From WLMZ01 sp031410915 (GTDB taxonomy: Bacteria; Actinomycetota; Acidimicrobiia; Acidimicrobiales; Ilumatobacteraceae), in the NCBI GenBank assembly GCA_031410915.1, contig JANNZY010000140.1, forward strand, positions 1 to 51,157: a DNA stretch of 51,157 nt, written 5' to 3'. The notes under the pieces were generated by a model. The model saw nothing but the letters and a program-made list of their open reading frames with translations. It was not told where the DNA came from and did not search any database. Both the position numbers and the translations under genes were made by a program. Shown in pieces: positions 27,190-34,739 of this stretch (position 1 is the stretch's first letter; every line of letters starts with the position of its first letter).

Positions 27190-29003
27190 TCGAGCCACAG
27201 CGTCTGCGGGTAGAAGGTGCCGGCGATGCCGGAGCCCTCGTTGGCCGGACCTGCGCCATCGGGCAGTTCCAGGTTGGTCCCGGCGATGCCGCGGATGTTC
27301 GGGTTACCGGCAACGACCCACACCGTGTAGGTGCCCCACAGGTTGTAGCACTGCTTGGCGAACAGGCGGTTGACGTCCTCGGCGATCTGCTTCTTCTCGG
27401 CCGGGTCGGCGGAGGCCCGGTTCTGGTCGAGCAAGGCGTCGAGGTCGGGATCCTTGATGCGGCCGAAGTTCAGCGCGAGGGCACCGACATCGAGCGACGA
27501 GCTGGAGTGCCACCAGAAGTACTGGGTATCCAGGTCGAGGCCACCGTGGTTGCGCCATTGGAAGACCTGGAAGTTGCCGAGCAGAGCCTGCACGATGTAG
27601 TTGCCCTGGTCGATCTGGTCGATCGTGACCTCGTCGATGCCAGCCTCCTCGTACCACTGCTTCTGGAAGTTCGCCGTGACGAGGTTGGTCTCGTCGGTGG
27701 TGGTGGCGAGTGCCAGCTTCAACGGGCCGGGGTTCTCGGCCTTGTACTCGGCGATCAGCTCCTGGGCCTTGGCCATGTCCTGCGTCATCGGGTAGCCGCT
27801 GTCCTCGAGATAGCCGACCTGGTCTGGCGAGAACGGGCCGTTGGCGATCTTGTTGACACCGAGGTTGATCGCGTCGTTCAACGTCGGGATGTCCTGCGAG
27901 TAGGCCAGCGCGCAGCGGACGCGAACGTCGGTGAGCGGCGAGCCTTCTTGCGTGACATGCAGCATCGAGTACGCCGTCTCGCCGTCAGCAGTGATCTCGC
28001 GCGAGCTGTAATCGCCGGCGTTGTCACGGATCTCGGTGATGACCTGCCCGTTGGTTGCGTGGATCAGGTTCACCGAACCGGTGTCCAGCGCCTGCTTGCG
28101 CTGCAGCGCATCGTTGATCGGCACGAACTCGACGCTGTCCAGGTACGGGTAGGGCTGGTTCCAGTAGTCGGGGTTCTTCGTCGCTTTGAAGTACTCGTTG
28201 GGCTTGTAGTCCTCGAAGACGAACGGACCGGTACCGACCGGCTTGGACTTCAGCGTGTCGTCGGTGTCAGACGCGGCGAGCCACGTCGGCGACGCCATGT
28301 AGCCGATCTGGCCCGTCAAGTAGAATCCGAACGTCGCCCACGGCTTCTCGACGGTCACGACGGCGGTCATCGGGTCAGCCGGATCCACCTCGATCGAGGT
28401 CACCGACTTGATCGCAGTGCCGGTGAGCAGCGCTGTCTTGTGGCGAGTCAGGTTGTCGACGATCGCGGCGCCGTCGAAGTCGGTGCCATCATGGAACTTG
28501 ACACCCTCGCGGGCCGTGATGCGCCAGACGGTGAAGTCCTCGTTCGGCTCGACAGCTGACGCGAGGTACGGGTGCGGCAGCTTGTCGGCACCGGGCAGCA
28601 TCAGCGTGTCGAAGACGCTGCGGATCACCTGGTGGCACGAGATCGCGCAGACCATCTCGGCGGGACGCCACGGTGACGAGGTGTCGGCTTCGATGCCCAT
28701 GATCAGACTTCCGCCGACGACGGGATCGCCCTCACTGGCGACGGAGTCGACCGGAACGGTGTCGGGCGCAACGGTGGTGTCGCCGCCTCCGCCTGCGGTG
28801 GTCGCAGTGGTCTCGGCCGTATCCGGCGCGGCCGTGGTGTCGGTGCCGGCCGCAGTGGTTTCCGAAGCTGCCGATGTCGGAGCGGCTGTGTCGTCGGACA
28901 CGGACTCCTTGTCGTCACTGCTACATGCGGCGGCGACGAGTGCGAAGCCGAGCAACGTTGCCCCGAACGCCCTCGACCGCCTCCTGTGTTTCGTTGTAGC
29001 CAT
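27180..29003 (-). CDS. ABC transporter substrate-binding lipoprotein (SBP family 5, oligopeptide-type)
   Basis: The 607-residue precursor begins with basic residues, a hydrophobic stretch GATLLGFALVAAACSS and lipobox VAAAC, so it is a lipid-anchored extracellular protein. A Thr/Ala/Asp-rich linker of about 75 residues follows. The mature domain has family-5 features: REGVKFHDGTDFDGAAIVDN, GTGPFVFEDYKPNEYFKA and a C-terminal YNLWGTYTVWVV. It would deliver peptides, or another family-5 ligand such as a nickel chelate or glycoside, to the co-encoded permeases. ATG 29003 has the strong ribosome binding site AAGGGGGAG. A frame extension upstream to 29222 lacks signal-peptide character. Confidence 0.92.
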   Translation of the reverse strand: MATTKHRRRSRAFGATLLGFALVAAACSSDDKESVSDDTAAPTSAASETTAAGTDTTAAPDTAETTATTAGGGGDTTVAPDTVPVDSVASEGDPVVGGSLIMGIEADTSSPWRPAEMVCAISCHQVIRSVFDTLMLPGADKLPHPYLASAVEPNEDFTVWRITAREGVKFHDGTDFDGAAIVDNLTRHKTALLTGTAIKSVTSIEVDPADPMTAVVTVEKPWATFGFYLTGQIGYMASPTWLAASDTDDTLKSKPVGTGPFVFEDYKPNEYFKATKNPDYWNQPYPYLDSVEFVPINDALQRKQALDTGSVNLIHATNGQVITEIRDNAGDYSSREITADGETAYSMLHVTQEGSPLTDVRVRCALAYSQDIPTLNDAINLGVNKIANGPFSPDQVGYLEDSGYPMTQDMAKAQELIAEYKAENPGPLKLALATTTDETNLVTANFQKQWYEEAGIDEVTIDQIDQGNYIVQALLGNFQVFQWRNHGGLDLDTQYFWWHSSSSLDVGALALNFGRIKDPDLDALLDQNRASADPAEKKQIAEDVNRLFAKQCYNLWGTYTVWVVAGNPNIRGIAGTNLELPDGAGPANEGSGIAGTFYPQTLWLDNG

Positions 29004-29085
29004 GCAAACTCCCCCTTGTCTCGGTCGGTCGCGGTCACGACAGACGATTCGCGCTCCTGTGACGCCCGCCACAGCGGCTGGCCGC

Positions 29086-29116
29086 ACTCTAGTCATACGT
29101 CGGACGCCGCTGGCAA
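29086..29116 (-). promoter_or_regulatory. Candidate promoter of the peptide-importer operon
   Basis: On the complement TTGCCA (29111-29116) and TAGAGT (29086-29091) are separated by 19 nt. The leader would be about 75-80 nt and carries the AAGGGGGAG ribosome binding site. The 172-bp divergent gap 29004-29175 also holds the ppk2 promoter. Confidence 0.4.
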
Positions 29117-29162
29117 CACGGAGACCGTCGGCGCAGGTCGGCGTGTGTTCGCAGCACACGAC

Positions 29163-29168
29163 TATGGT
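29163..29168 (+). promoter_or_regulatory. -10 hexamer TATGGT, leaderless promoter of ppk2
   Basis: TATGGT ends 7 nt before ATG 29176 and overlaps the earlier in-frame ATG at 29164, so the second ATG is the likely start. Confidence 0.45.
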
Positions 29169-29175
29169 TCGCCCC

Positions 29176-29988
29176 ATGGTCGACAAGCTCGTTGCCCGCC
29201 TCGTCGTAAGGCCCGGGTCCAACTTCAGCTACAAGCGCCGTGATCCCGCGGACACCCTCGGACTGGAGAAGGAGGCCGCCAAAACCGAACTCGTCGACGT
29301 GATCGGCCGCATCGACGTGCTGCAGCAACGGCTGTTCGCCGAGGGCACGCAGGCACTGCTCGTCGTGCTCCAAGCGCTCGACGCGGCCGGCAAGGACGGC
29401 GTCGTTCGCAACGTGTTCGGACCGCTCAACTCGGCCGGTGTCACCGTGTCCGGCTTCAAGGCGCCCGCCGGCCGCGAGCAAGAGCAGGACTACCTGTGGC
29501 GCGTTCACGCGGTCGCGCCGAACCACGGTCACATCGCGGTGTGGAACCGCAGCCACTACGAGGACGTGCTCGTCGTGCGGGTCAAGAACCTCGTGCCCAA
29601 GGAGCAGTGGGAGAAGCGATACCGCCACATCCGCGAGTTCGAGCGGATGCTCGACGACGAGGGCACGCGCATCGTCAAGATCAACCTGCACATCTCGCCC
29701 GAGGAACAGCGCGCCCGACTGCAGGACCGCATCGACGACCCAACGAAGCGGTGGAAGTTCCGGGCCGGCGACCTCGACGACCGAAAACTGTGGCCGGACT
29801 TCGTCAAGGCCTACGAGGTCGCGCTCTGCGAGACCAGCACAGACGACGCGCCGTGGTACGTGGTACCGGCCGATCGCAAGTGGGTTCGCAACCTGGCCAT
29901 CGCCCGAATCCTGCTGCAGACGCTGGAGGAGATGGATCCCCAGCTCCCGCCGGACGAACCGGGGATCGCCGACACCGTCGTCGAGTGA
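29176..29988 (+). CDS. ppk2: Polyphosphate kinase 2 (one-domain PPK2)
   Basis: The 270-residue protein belongs to the PPK2 family, which transfers phosphate between polyphosphate and nucleoside mono- or diphosphates. It has the Walker A-type loop ALDAAGKDGVVRNVF (G72, K73, D74), a lid segment starting PAGREQEQDYLWRV, the Walker B region HIAVWNRSHYEDVLVVRV and the C-terminal DDAPWYVVPADRKWVRNLA. A single PPK2 domain and the length fit class I or class III enzymes. The class, and hence whether it acts on AMP, cannot be settled by eye. ATG 29176 is favoured by the leaderless promoter. The gene is monocistronic. Confidence 0.93.
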   Translation: MVDKLVARLVVRPGSNFSYKRRDPADTLGLEKEAAKTELVDVIGRIDVLQQRLFAEGTQALLVVLQALDAAGKDGVVRNVFGPLNSAGVTVSGFKAPAGREQEQDYLWRVHAVAPNHGHIAVWNRSHYEDVLVVRVKNLVPKEQWEKRYRHIREFERMLDDEGTRIVKINLHISPEEQRARLQDRIDDPTKRWKFRAGDLDDRKLWPDFVKAYEVALCETSTDDAPWYVVPADRKWVRNLAIARILLQTLEEMDPQLPPDEPGIADTVVE

Positions 29989-29995
29989 CGTCGCC

Positions 29996-30021
29996 CGCCG
30001 TTCGCTGCCGTGTGAACGGCG
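29996..30021 (+). terminator. Hairpin after ppk2
   Basis: CGCCGTTC (29996-30003) pairs perfectly with GAACGGCG (30014-30021) around a 10-nt loop, 8 nt after the ppk2 stop. There is no T-tract, as is common for terminators in GC-rich actinobacteria. Confidence 0.5.
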
Positions 30022-30055
30022 TGTGAATGAGCCATCAGGTCGCCTTGACGAAATG

Positions 30056-30061
30056 TAAAGT
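30056..30061 (+). promoter_or_regulatory. -10 hexamer TAAAGT for the molybdenum hydroxylase operon
   Basis: TAAAGT ends 9 nt before ATG 30071, so any leader is 1-3 nt. TTGACG lies only 5 nt upstream and is too close to be its -35. Confidence 0.4.
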
Positions 30062-30070
30062 TGGGCGGAC

Positions 30071-30922
30071 ATGCCGGTCCTGATCCCAGCCACTCTCGAC
30101 GAAGCCGTGTCGGCACTCGCAGCCTCGCCGGAGGCGCTCGTGCTCGCCGGGGGTACGGACCTGATGAACGAGGTCAATGCCGGCCACCGCCGCCCGGAGA
30201 CCGTCATCGCCATCAACCGTGTGCCGGAACTGCGCTCGTGGACCTACGACCCGGTCGCAGCCACGGTGCGCATCGGCGCGGCGGTCACCTACGGCGAGTT
30301 GCTCGACGAACCCCTCGCGACGCTGCTGCCCGCGCTCGCCGAGGCGTCGCGCACCGTGGGCTCGCCACAGATCCGCCACGCGGGCACGCTCGGCGGCAAT
30401 CTCGGCACGTGCTCGCCGGCCGGCGACGGGTTGCCCGTGCTGTCGGCGCTGGACGCCGTCGTGCACCTGGCCGGCACGAGTGGCGAGCGATCGATGTCGG
30501 TGCACGAGTTCATGGTCGGCGTGAAGCGCACTGCGCGGCAGCCGGGCGAGTTGATCTCGGCGATCACGCTTCCCGTGCTCTCCGGATGGCAGGGCTACAG
30601 CAAGGTCGGGGTCCGCAATGCAATGGTGATCGCGCTCGCCACAGCGTGCGTGGCCACCGACACGGCAACGTCGTCGGTGCGCATCGCGATCGGCTCGGTG
30701 GCTCCCACGATCGTGCGCTGCGCGGAGGCCGAAGCTCTGGCCGCGGCCGAGGCCGACTTCGCCGTCCGACGTCTCCCTGGCGATGTCGTCGCGCGCTGCG
30801 GTGCGCTCGCCGCGGCGGCGAGCAGGCCGATCGACGATCACCGCTCCAGCGCCGCGTACCGCCGCCATGCGATCGGTGTGATGGTGTCGCGTCTGCTGCG
30901 GAGGGCGTTCCCGGATGCATGA
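30071..30922 (+). CDS. Molybdenum hydroxylase FAD subunit (xanthine dehydrogenase/CoxM-like)
   Basis: This 283-residue subunit carries FAD in the electron-transfer chain of a three-subunit xanthine dehydrogenase-type enzyme. The FAD-binding segments LAGGTDLMNEVNAG near residue 26 and IRHAGTLGGNLGTCSPAGDG near residue 105 are clear, as is the usual C-terminal VRIAIGSVAPTIVRC. Length matches the family (about 280-290). It would pass electrons from the Fe-S subunit to the final acceptor. It overlaps the following Fe-S subunit gene by 8 bp, and the order FAD, Fe-S, molybdenum subunit matches other bacterial operons of this type. Confidence 0.92.
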   Translation: MPVLIPATLDEAVSALAASPEALVLAGGTDLMNEVNAGHRRPETVIAINRVPELRSWTYDPVAATVRIGAAVTYGELLDEPLATLLPALAEASRTVGSPQIRHAGTLGGNLGTCSPAGDGLPVLSALDAVVHLAGTSGERSMSVHEFMVGVKRTARQPGELISAITLPVLSGWQGYSKVGVRNAMVIALATACVATDTATSSVRIAIGSVAPTIVRCAEAEALAAAEADFAVRRLPGDVVARCGALAAAASRPIDDHRSSAAYRRHAIGVMVSRLLRRAFPDA

Positions 30923-31412
30923 GATGTACACGCTGCACGTGAACGGCGCGGAGCACGACGTGCGTGACGCGTGGATCGGCGAGAGCCTGCTGTACGTGTT
31001 GCGTGAGCGGCTCGGCTTGCTCGGCAGCAAGGGCGCGTGCGAGCAGGGCGAGTGCGGCTCGTGCAGTGTGCTGGTCGACGGCGAACTGGTGTGCAGCTGC
31101 CTCGTGCTCGCCGCCAGTGCAACCGGCCAGGCCATCGTCAGCATCGAAGGCATCGCCCCGTTGGGTGCGCCGAGCGACGTGCAGCAGGCCTTCGTCGTTG
31201 CCGGTGCGGTGCAGTGCGGATTCTGCACCCCCGGTCTGATCATGGCCACCCACGCACTGCTCGAACGCTCGCCCGATCCCGGCGTGGTCGAGATCCGCGA
31301 GGAGTTGAGCGGCAACCTCTGTCGCTGCACCGGCTACGGCCGAATCATCGACGCCGTGCAGCAGGTGGCCGTGACGCGTCGCGCAGCGTCGAGCGCGGAG
31401 GCACCGGCGTGA
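30915..31412 (+). CDS. Molybdenum hydroxylase [2Fe-2S] subunit (xanthine dehydrogenase/CoxS-like)
   Basis: The 165-residue subunit holds two [2Fe-2S] clusters. The N-terminal plant-ferredoxin-type cluster uses C42, C47, C50 and C62 (ACEQGECGSC then CSC). The C-terminal cluster uses C101, C104, C136 and C138 (QCGFCTPG and NLCRCTGY). All eight ligands are present. It relays electrons from the molybdenum cofactor to FAD. ATG 30915 overlaps the FAD-subunit gene by 8 bp; an ATG at 30924 is an alternative start that loses three residues. The stop overlaps the next start (GTGA). Confidence 0.94.
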   Translation: MHEMYTLHVNGAEHDVRDAWIGESLLYVLRERLGLLGSKGACEQGECGSCSVLVDGELVCSCLVLAASATGQAIVSIEGIAPLGAPSDVQQAFVVAGAVQCGFCTPGLIMATHALLERSPDPGVVEIREELSGNLCRCTGYGRIIDAVQQVAVTRRAASSAEAPA

Positions 31413-33721
31413 CCGTCATCGAACGACCCCGCTCGACGGCCACCGGTTCGGTGACGAGCAGGTCGGTGACCGGTCGCCTCGGCGACAGCGTCACTCGCCC
31501 CGACGGTGTCGCCAAGGTGCAGGGCAGCTTCGCGTTCTCGTCCGACCTGAGCGCCGAGAACTGCCTGTGGGGTGCCACGCTGCGCTCACCGCATCCCTTC
31601 GCGCGCATCGTGTCCATCGACCTGACGCCCGCCTACGCGATCAGTGGCGTCGAGGCGATCATCACCGCTGACGACGTCCCCGGCCAACCCACCTACGGTT
31701 TGATCAGCCAGGACCAGCCGGTGTTCGCGCGCGACGTCGTGCGCTACGTCGGTGAGCCCGTCGCTGCAGTGGCGGCCGATCATCCCGAGACGTGCCGCAG
31801 GGCACTGGCCGCGATCGTCGTGACCTACGAGGTCCTCGAACCGCTGACCGACCCCGAGCGGGCACTCGACGGCAGCCACCCACCGATCCACCCCGACGGC
31901 AACGTGATCCGCCACCAGCGCATCGTCAGCGGCGACACCGGGGCCACCGGTCCGGTCGTGGTCGAGGGCACGTACGAGATCGGCATGCAGGACCAAGCGT
32001 TCCTCGGACTCGAAGCTGCGCTGGCGATGCCCGATCCGGGTGGCGCGGGCGTCGAGTTGTTCGTCGCGACGCAGTGGCTGCACGAGGACCAGAAGCAGAT
32101 CGCGGCGTGCCTGGGGCTGCCGGCCGACAAGGTTCGACTCGTGCTCGGCGGCGTCGGCGGCGCGTTCGGCGCGCGCGAAGACATCAGCCTGCAGGTCCAC
32201 ACGTGCCTGCTCGCGCTGCGCACTGGCCGCCCGGTACGGGTGCACTACAACCGCGAGGAGAGCTTCCTCGGCCACGTGCACCGCCATCCGGCCACGATCT
32301 GGATGCGTCACCACGCGACGGCCGACGGGCGCATCGTGAAGATCGAGGCCCGCTTCGTGTTCGACGGTGGGGCCTACGCGTCCACGTCGTCAGCCGTGCT
32401 GATCAACGGCATCACCCACACCCAGGGCCCGTACAAGTGCGCCAACGCGGTCGTCGACGGCTTCGCCGTGCGGACCAACAACCTGCCGTGCGGTGCGATG
32501 CGCGGCTTCGGCGTGGTGCAGGCCTGCTTTGCCCACGAGGGCCAGATGGACCGCCTCGCTGAAGCCTGCGGCATCGACCCGATCGAGATCCGCCTGCTGA
32601 ACGCGATGGAGACCGGCGACCGGTTGATCACCGGTCAGGTCATCCACAACGTCGCGCCGGTCGCCCGCTGCATCCGTGACACCGCCGCTCTGCCCCTGCC
32701 CGACGAGCCTGTCGGTGGCCGCGACGGCGACCCGATGCGCTTGCCCGGTGGCGCGGGTCGTACCGCCGACGCCGGCAACATCCGCCGCGGCATCGGCTTC
32801 GCGGTCTCGATCAAGAACCTGATGTACAGCGAGGGCTTCGACGACTACTCGACGGCGCGCTGCCGGCTCGCCAGCGGCGTCGCGACGCTGAAGTTCGCGA
32901 CGAGTGAGGTCGGTCAGGGCTTCGTCACGATCGCGGGTCAGATCGCGCGCAGCGTGCTCGGCGTCGACGACGTGCTGCTCGACTCGATCGACACCGGCGT
33001 CGGCTCGGCCGGATCGACGTCGGCGTCGCGCCAGACGTGGATGAGTGGGGGAGCGGTCAACGCCGCGTGCGTGAAGGTGCGCAGCCTGCTGTTCGACCAC
33101 GTCGCCGCGGCGCACGGCGTGGACGCGGGGTCGCTGGCCGTCGACGGCCGCGACATCGTCGACACGACCGGCTCGCTGCGGGTGTCCGTCGTCGATGCCA
33201 CGGCCGGCGTCGCGTTCGACGAGACCGTCGAGTACCACCACGCGCCGACCGAGGACCTCGACGAGAACGGTCAGGGCAACTGCCACACCGCGTTTGCGTT
33301 CGCCGCCCATCGCGCCGTGGTGGACGTGGATCCCGAGCTCGGCCTGGTCAAGGTGATCCAGATCGCGACCGCGCAGGACGTGGGCCGGGCGCTGAACCCG
33401 CTCAGTGTGCGCGGCCAGATCGAAGGTGGCGTCGCCCAGGGGCTCGGCCTAGCCGTGATGGAAGAGATCGTGATGACCGATGGTCGCGTCCGCAATCCGA
33501 GCTTCACCGACTACCTGCTGCCGACGTTCCTGGACATGCCCGACGTGGTGATCGCGCTGATCGAAGAGCCCGACCCGATCGCGCCGCTCGGAGCGAAGGG
33601 CGTCGGTGAACCACCCACCATCTCGTCCACACCCGCCATCGTCGCCGCCATCCGCGACGCCATCGGCAAGCCCCTCGACCGTGTGCCGGTGCGCCCCGCC
33701 GACATTGTGGACCTCACCTGA
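31409..33721 (+). CDS. Molybdenum hydroxylase large subunit (xanthine dehydrogenase family, not CO dehydrogenase)
   Basis: The 770-residue catalytic subunit binds the molybdopterin cofactor. GGVGGAFGAREDI and the AMRGFGVVQ loop (R365) match the cofactor and substrate-orienting motifs of xanthine dehydrogenases, and GVGEPP supplies the catalytic Glu (E734). The CO dehydrogenase active-site loop with Cys (AYRCSFR) is absent, so CO oxidation is unlikely. Xanthine, another purine, or a different N-heterocycle are the best substrate guesses, supported by the nearby phosphoribosyltransferase and amidohydrolases. GTG 31409 is fixed by the GTGA overlap. It is last of three coupled genes. Confidence 0.92.
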   Translation: MTVIERPRSTATGSVTSRSVTGRLGDSVTRPDGVAKVQGSFAFSSDLSAENCLWGATLRSPHPFARIVSIDLTPAYAISGVEAIITADDVPGQPTYGLISQDQPVFARDVVRYVGEPVAAVAADHPETCRRALAAIVVTYEVLEPLTDPERALDGSHPPIHPDGNVIRHQRIVSGDTGATGPVVVEGTYEIGMQDQAFLGLEAALAMPDPGGAGVELFVATQWLHEDQKQIAACLGLPADKVRLVLGGVGGAFGAREDISLQVHTCLLALRTGRPVRVHYNREESFLGHVHRHPATIWMRHHATADGRIVKIEARFVFDGGAYASTSSAVLINGITHTQGPYKCANAVVDGFAVRTNNLPCGAMRGFGVVQACFAHEGQMDRLAEACGIDPIEIRLLNAMETGDRLITGQVIHNVAPVARCIRDTAALPLPDEPVGGRDGDPMRLPGGAGRTADAGNIRRGIGFAVSIKNLMYSEGFDDYSTARCRLASGVATLKFATSEVGQGFVTIAGQIARSVLGVDDVLLDSIDTGVGSAGSTSASRQTWMSGGAVNAACVKVRSLLFDHVAAAHGVDAGSLAVDGRDIVDTTGSLRVSVVDATAGVAFDETVEYHHAPTEDLDENGQGNCHTAFAFAAHRAVVDVDPELGLVKVIQIATAQDVGRALNPLSVRGQIEGGVAQGLGLAVMEEIVMTDGRVRNPSFTDYLLPTFLDMPDVVIALIEEPDPIAPLGAKGVGEPPTISSTPAIVAAIRDAIGKPLDRVPVRPADIVDLT

Positions 33722-33786
33722 TTGTTTGACGACGGACCTCCGCTTCGCTGTGATCCTGCTCGATATCGCCGTGCGACGGTGGCCTC

Positions 33787-33895
33787 GTGCGCTCGCTCGC
33801 TGCCTTCGCAAGCTCGGGTGGGCGCTTGCGAGATCGGCCCACCAATCCTGGCCATCCGCTCTCCGGAGCGCACTACGGGGTTCGCAGGATTGTGG
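33787..33895 (+). other. Highly self-complementary spacer after the molybdenum hydroxylase operon
   Basis: The 235-bp gap 33722-33956 has no gene but several perfect 7-8 bp inverted pairs: GTGCGCTC 33787-33794 with 33866-33873, TCGCAAGC 33806-33813 with 33824-33831, GGTGGGC 33817-33823 with 33837-33843, and CAATCCTG 33843-33850 with 33885-33892. The second and third pairs interleave in the order of an H-type pseudoknot. It may serve as terminator, structured 3' region or an intergenic repeat. Confidence 0.4.
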
Positions 33896-33942
33896 GGCGT
33901 GCAGTCCGGTGCGGTCTTGGGATGCCGGCGGGGTCTTTCGGC

Positions 33943-33948
33943 TAGGTT
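33943..33948 (+). promoter_or_regulatory. -10 hexamer TAGGTT, leaderless promoter
   Basis: TAGGTT ends 8 nt before ATG 33957 and fixes the start of the phosphoribosyltransferase. Confidence 0.5.
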
Positions 33949-33956
33949 CGGTCTTC

Positions 33957-34454
33957 ATGTCGAGTGAGCGCGAGATCATGTCGTGGGAGATCTTCGGTGA
34001 GGGCTCGCGAGCCTTGGCCCAGGCCGTGGCCGACGATGGCTACGAGCCGGACATGATCCTGGCCATTGCCCGTGGTGGCCTGCTGATCGGCGGTGCGTTG
34101 GGCTACGCGCTGAGCGTGAAGAACGTCTACACGATGAACGTCGAGTTCTACACCGGCGTCGACGAGCGCCTCGACGTGCCCCGCATCCTCCCCCCGGCGC
34201 CAGACTTCGTCGACGTGTCCCATGCCCGCATCCTGATCGCCGATGACGTCGCCGACACGGGCCACACGTTGCGCAGCGTGCAGGAGTTCTGCGACGGCAA
34301 GGTCGCCGAGGTTCGTACCGCCGTGCTGTACGAGAAGTCGCACTCGGTGGTGCGGTGCAACTATGTCTGGAAGCGCACCGACCAGTGGATCAACTTCCCG
34401 TGGAGCGACAAAGACCCCGTCGCCCGCCGCGACTGGGCCGTCAAAGACGCCTGA
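33957..34454 (+). CDS. Phosphoribosyltransferase family protein
   Basis: The 165-residue type I phosphoribosyltransferase has the PRPP-binding loop ILIADDVADTGHTL and an upstream IARGGLLIGGALGYAL loop that supplies the diphosphate contact. Length and motifs fit xanthine/hypoxanthine-guanine-type or gpt-like enzymes that salvage purine bases using PRPP; a regulatory PRT cannot be excluded. The position right after the xanthine dehydrogenase-type operon supports a purine role. ATG 33957 is chosen from the leaderless promoter; an open frame continues upstream but crosses the structured spacer. The next gene is convergent. Confidence 0.85.
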   Translation: MSSEREIMSWEIFGEGSRALAQAVADDGYEPDMILAIARGGLLIGGALGYALSVKNVYTMNVEFYTGVDERLDVPRILPPAPDFVDVSHARILIADDVADTGHTLRSVQEFCDGKVAEVRTAVLYEKSHSVVRCNYVWKRTDQWINFPWSDKDPVARRDWAVKDA

Positions 34455-34464
34455 GTTCCCCCTC

Positions 34465-34723
34465 GCACGTTCCACCCACGCGTGTGCGGGATGTGACGGA
34501 TGTAGCACGTTCCACCCACGCGTGTGCGTAGTACGACGGCTGTGGCACGTACCCCCGGCGCGTGGCCGCACGGTGCGGATGACGGGCGGCACGGGCCGGG
34601 TACATACGTTCCACCCACGCGTGGGCGGGTTGTGACCGATTCGGCACGTTCCACCCACGCGTTTGCGGGGTGCGGCGGATGTGGCCCGTTGCGCCGGCGC
34701 GTGGGGGGCGTGTGCGTCGCTCG
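34465..34723. repeat. 40-bp tandem repeat array, six units
   Basis: Units start at 34465, 34505, 34545, 34604, 34644 and 34684, each 40 bp. Units 1, 2, 4 and 5 share the core GTTCCACCCACGCGT; units 3 and 6 are degenerate. A 19-bp insertion (34585-34603) breaks the register between units 3 and 4. Unit 4 contains the perfect palindrome CCCACGCGTGGG and the others carry decayed forms. The array fills the 285-bp convergent gap between the phosphoribosyltransferase and the CrtI-like gene; no gene is seen in it. Confidence 0.85.
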
Positions 34724-34739
34724 CGGCGCGTGGCGTCGA

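Noticed and set aside
30045..30061. TTGACG plus TAAAGT as a full -35/-10 promoter
   Set aside because: The two hexamers are only 5 nt apart, far less than the usual 16-19 nt. Only the -10 was kept.
31409..33721. Aerobic CO dehydrogenase large subunit
   Set aside because: Subunit order and Fe-S motifs fit either enzyme, but the Cys-containing AYRCSFR loop needed for CO oxidation is absent and AMRGFG is of the xanthine dehydrogenase kind.
34465..34723. Direct repeats resembling a CRISPR array
   Set aside because: The 40-bp units are contiguous or nearly so, with no unique spacers, and no cas gene is present. It is a tandem repeat, not a CRISPR.
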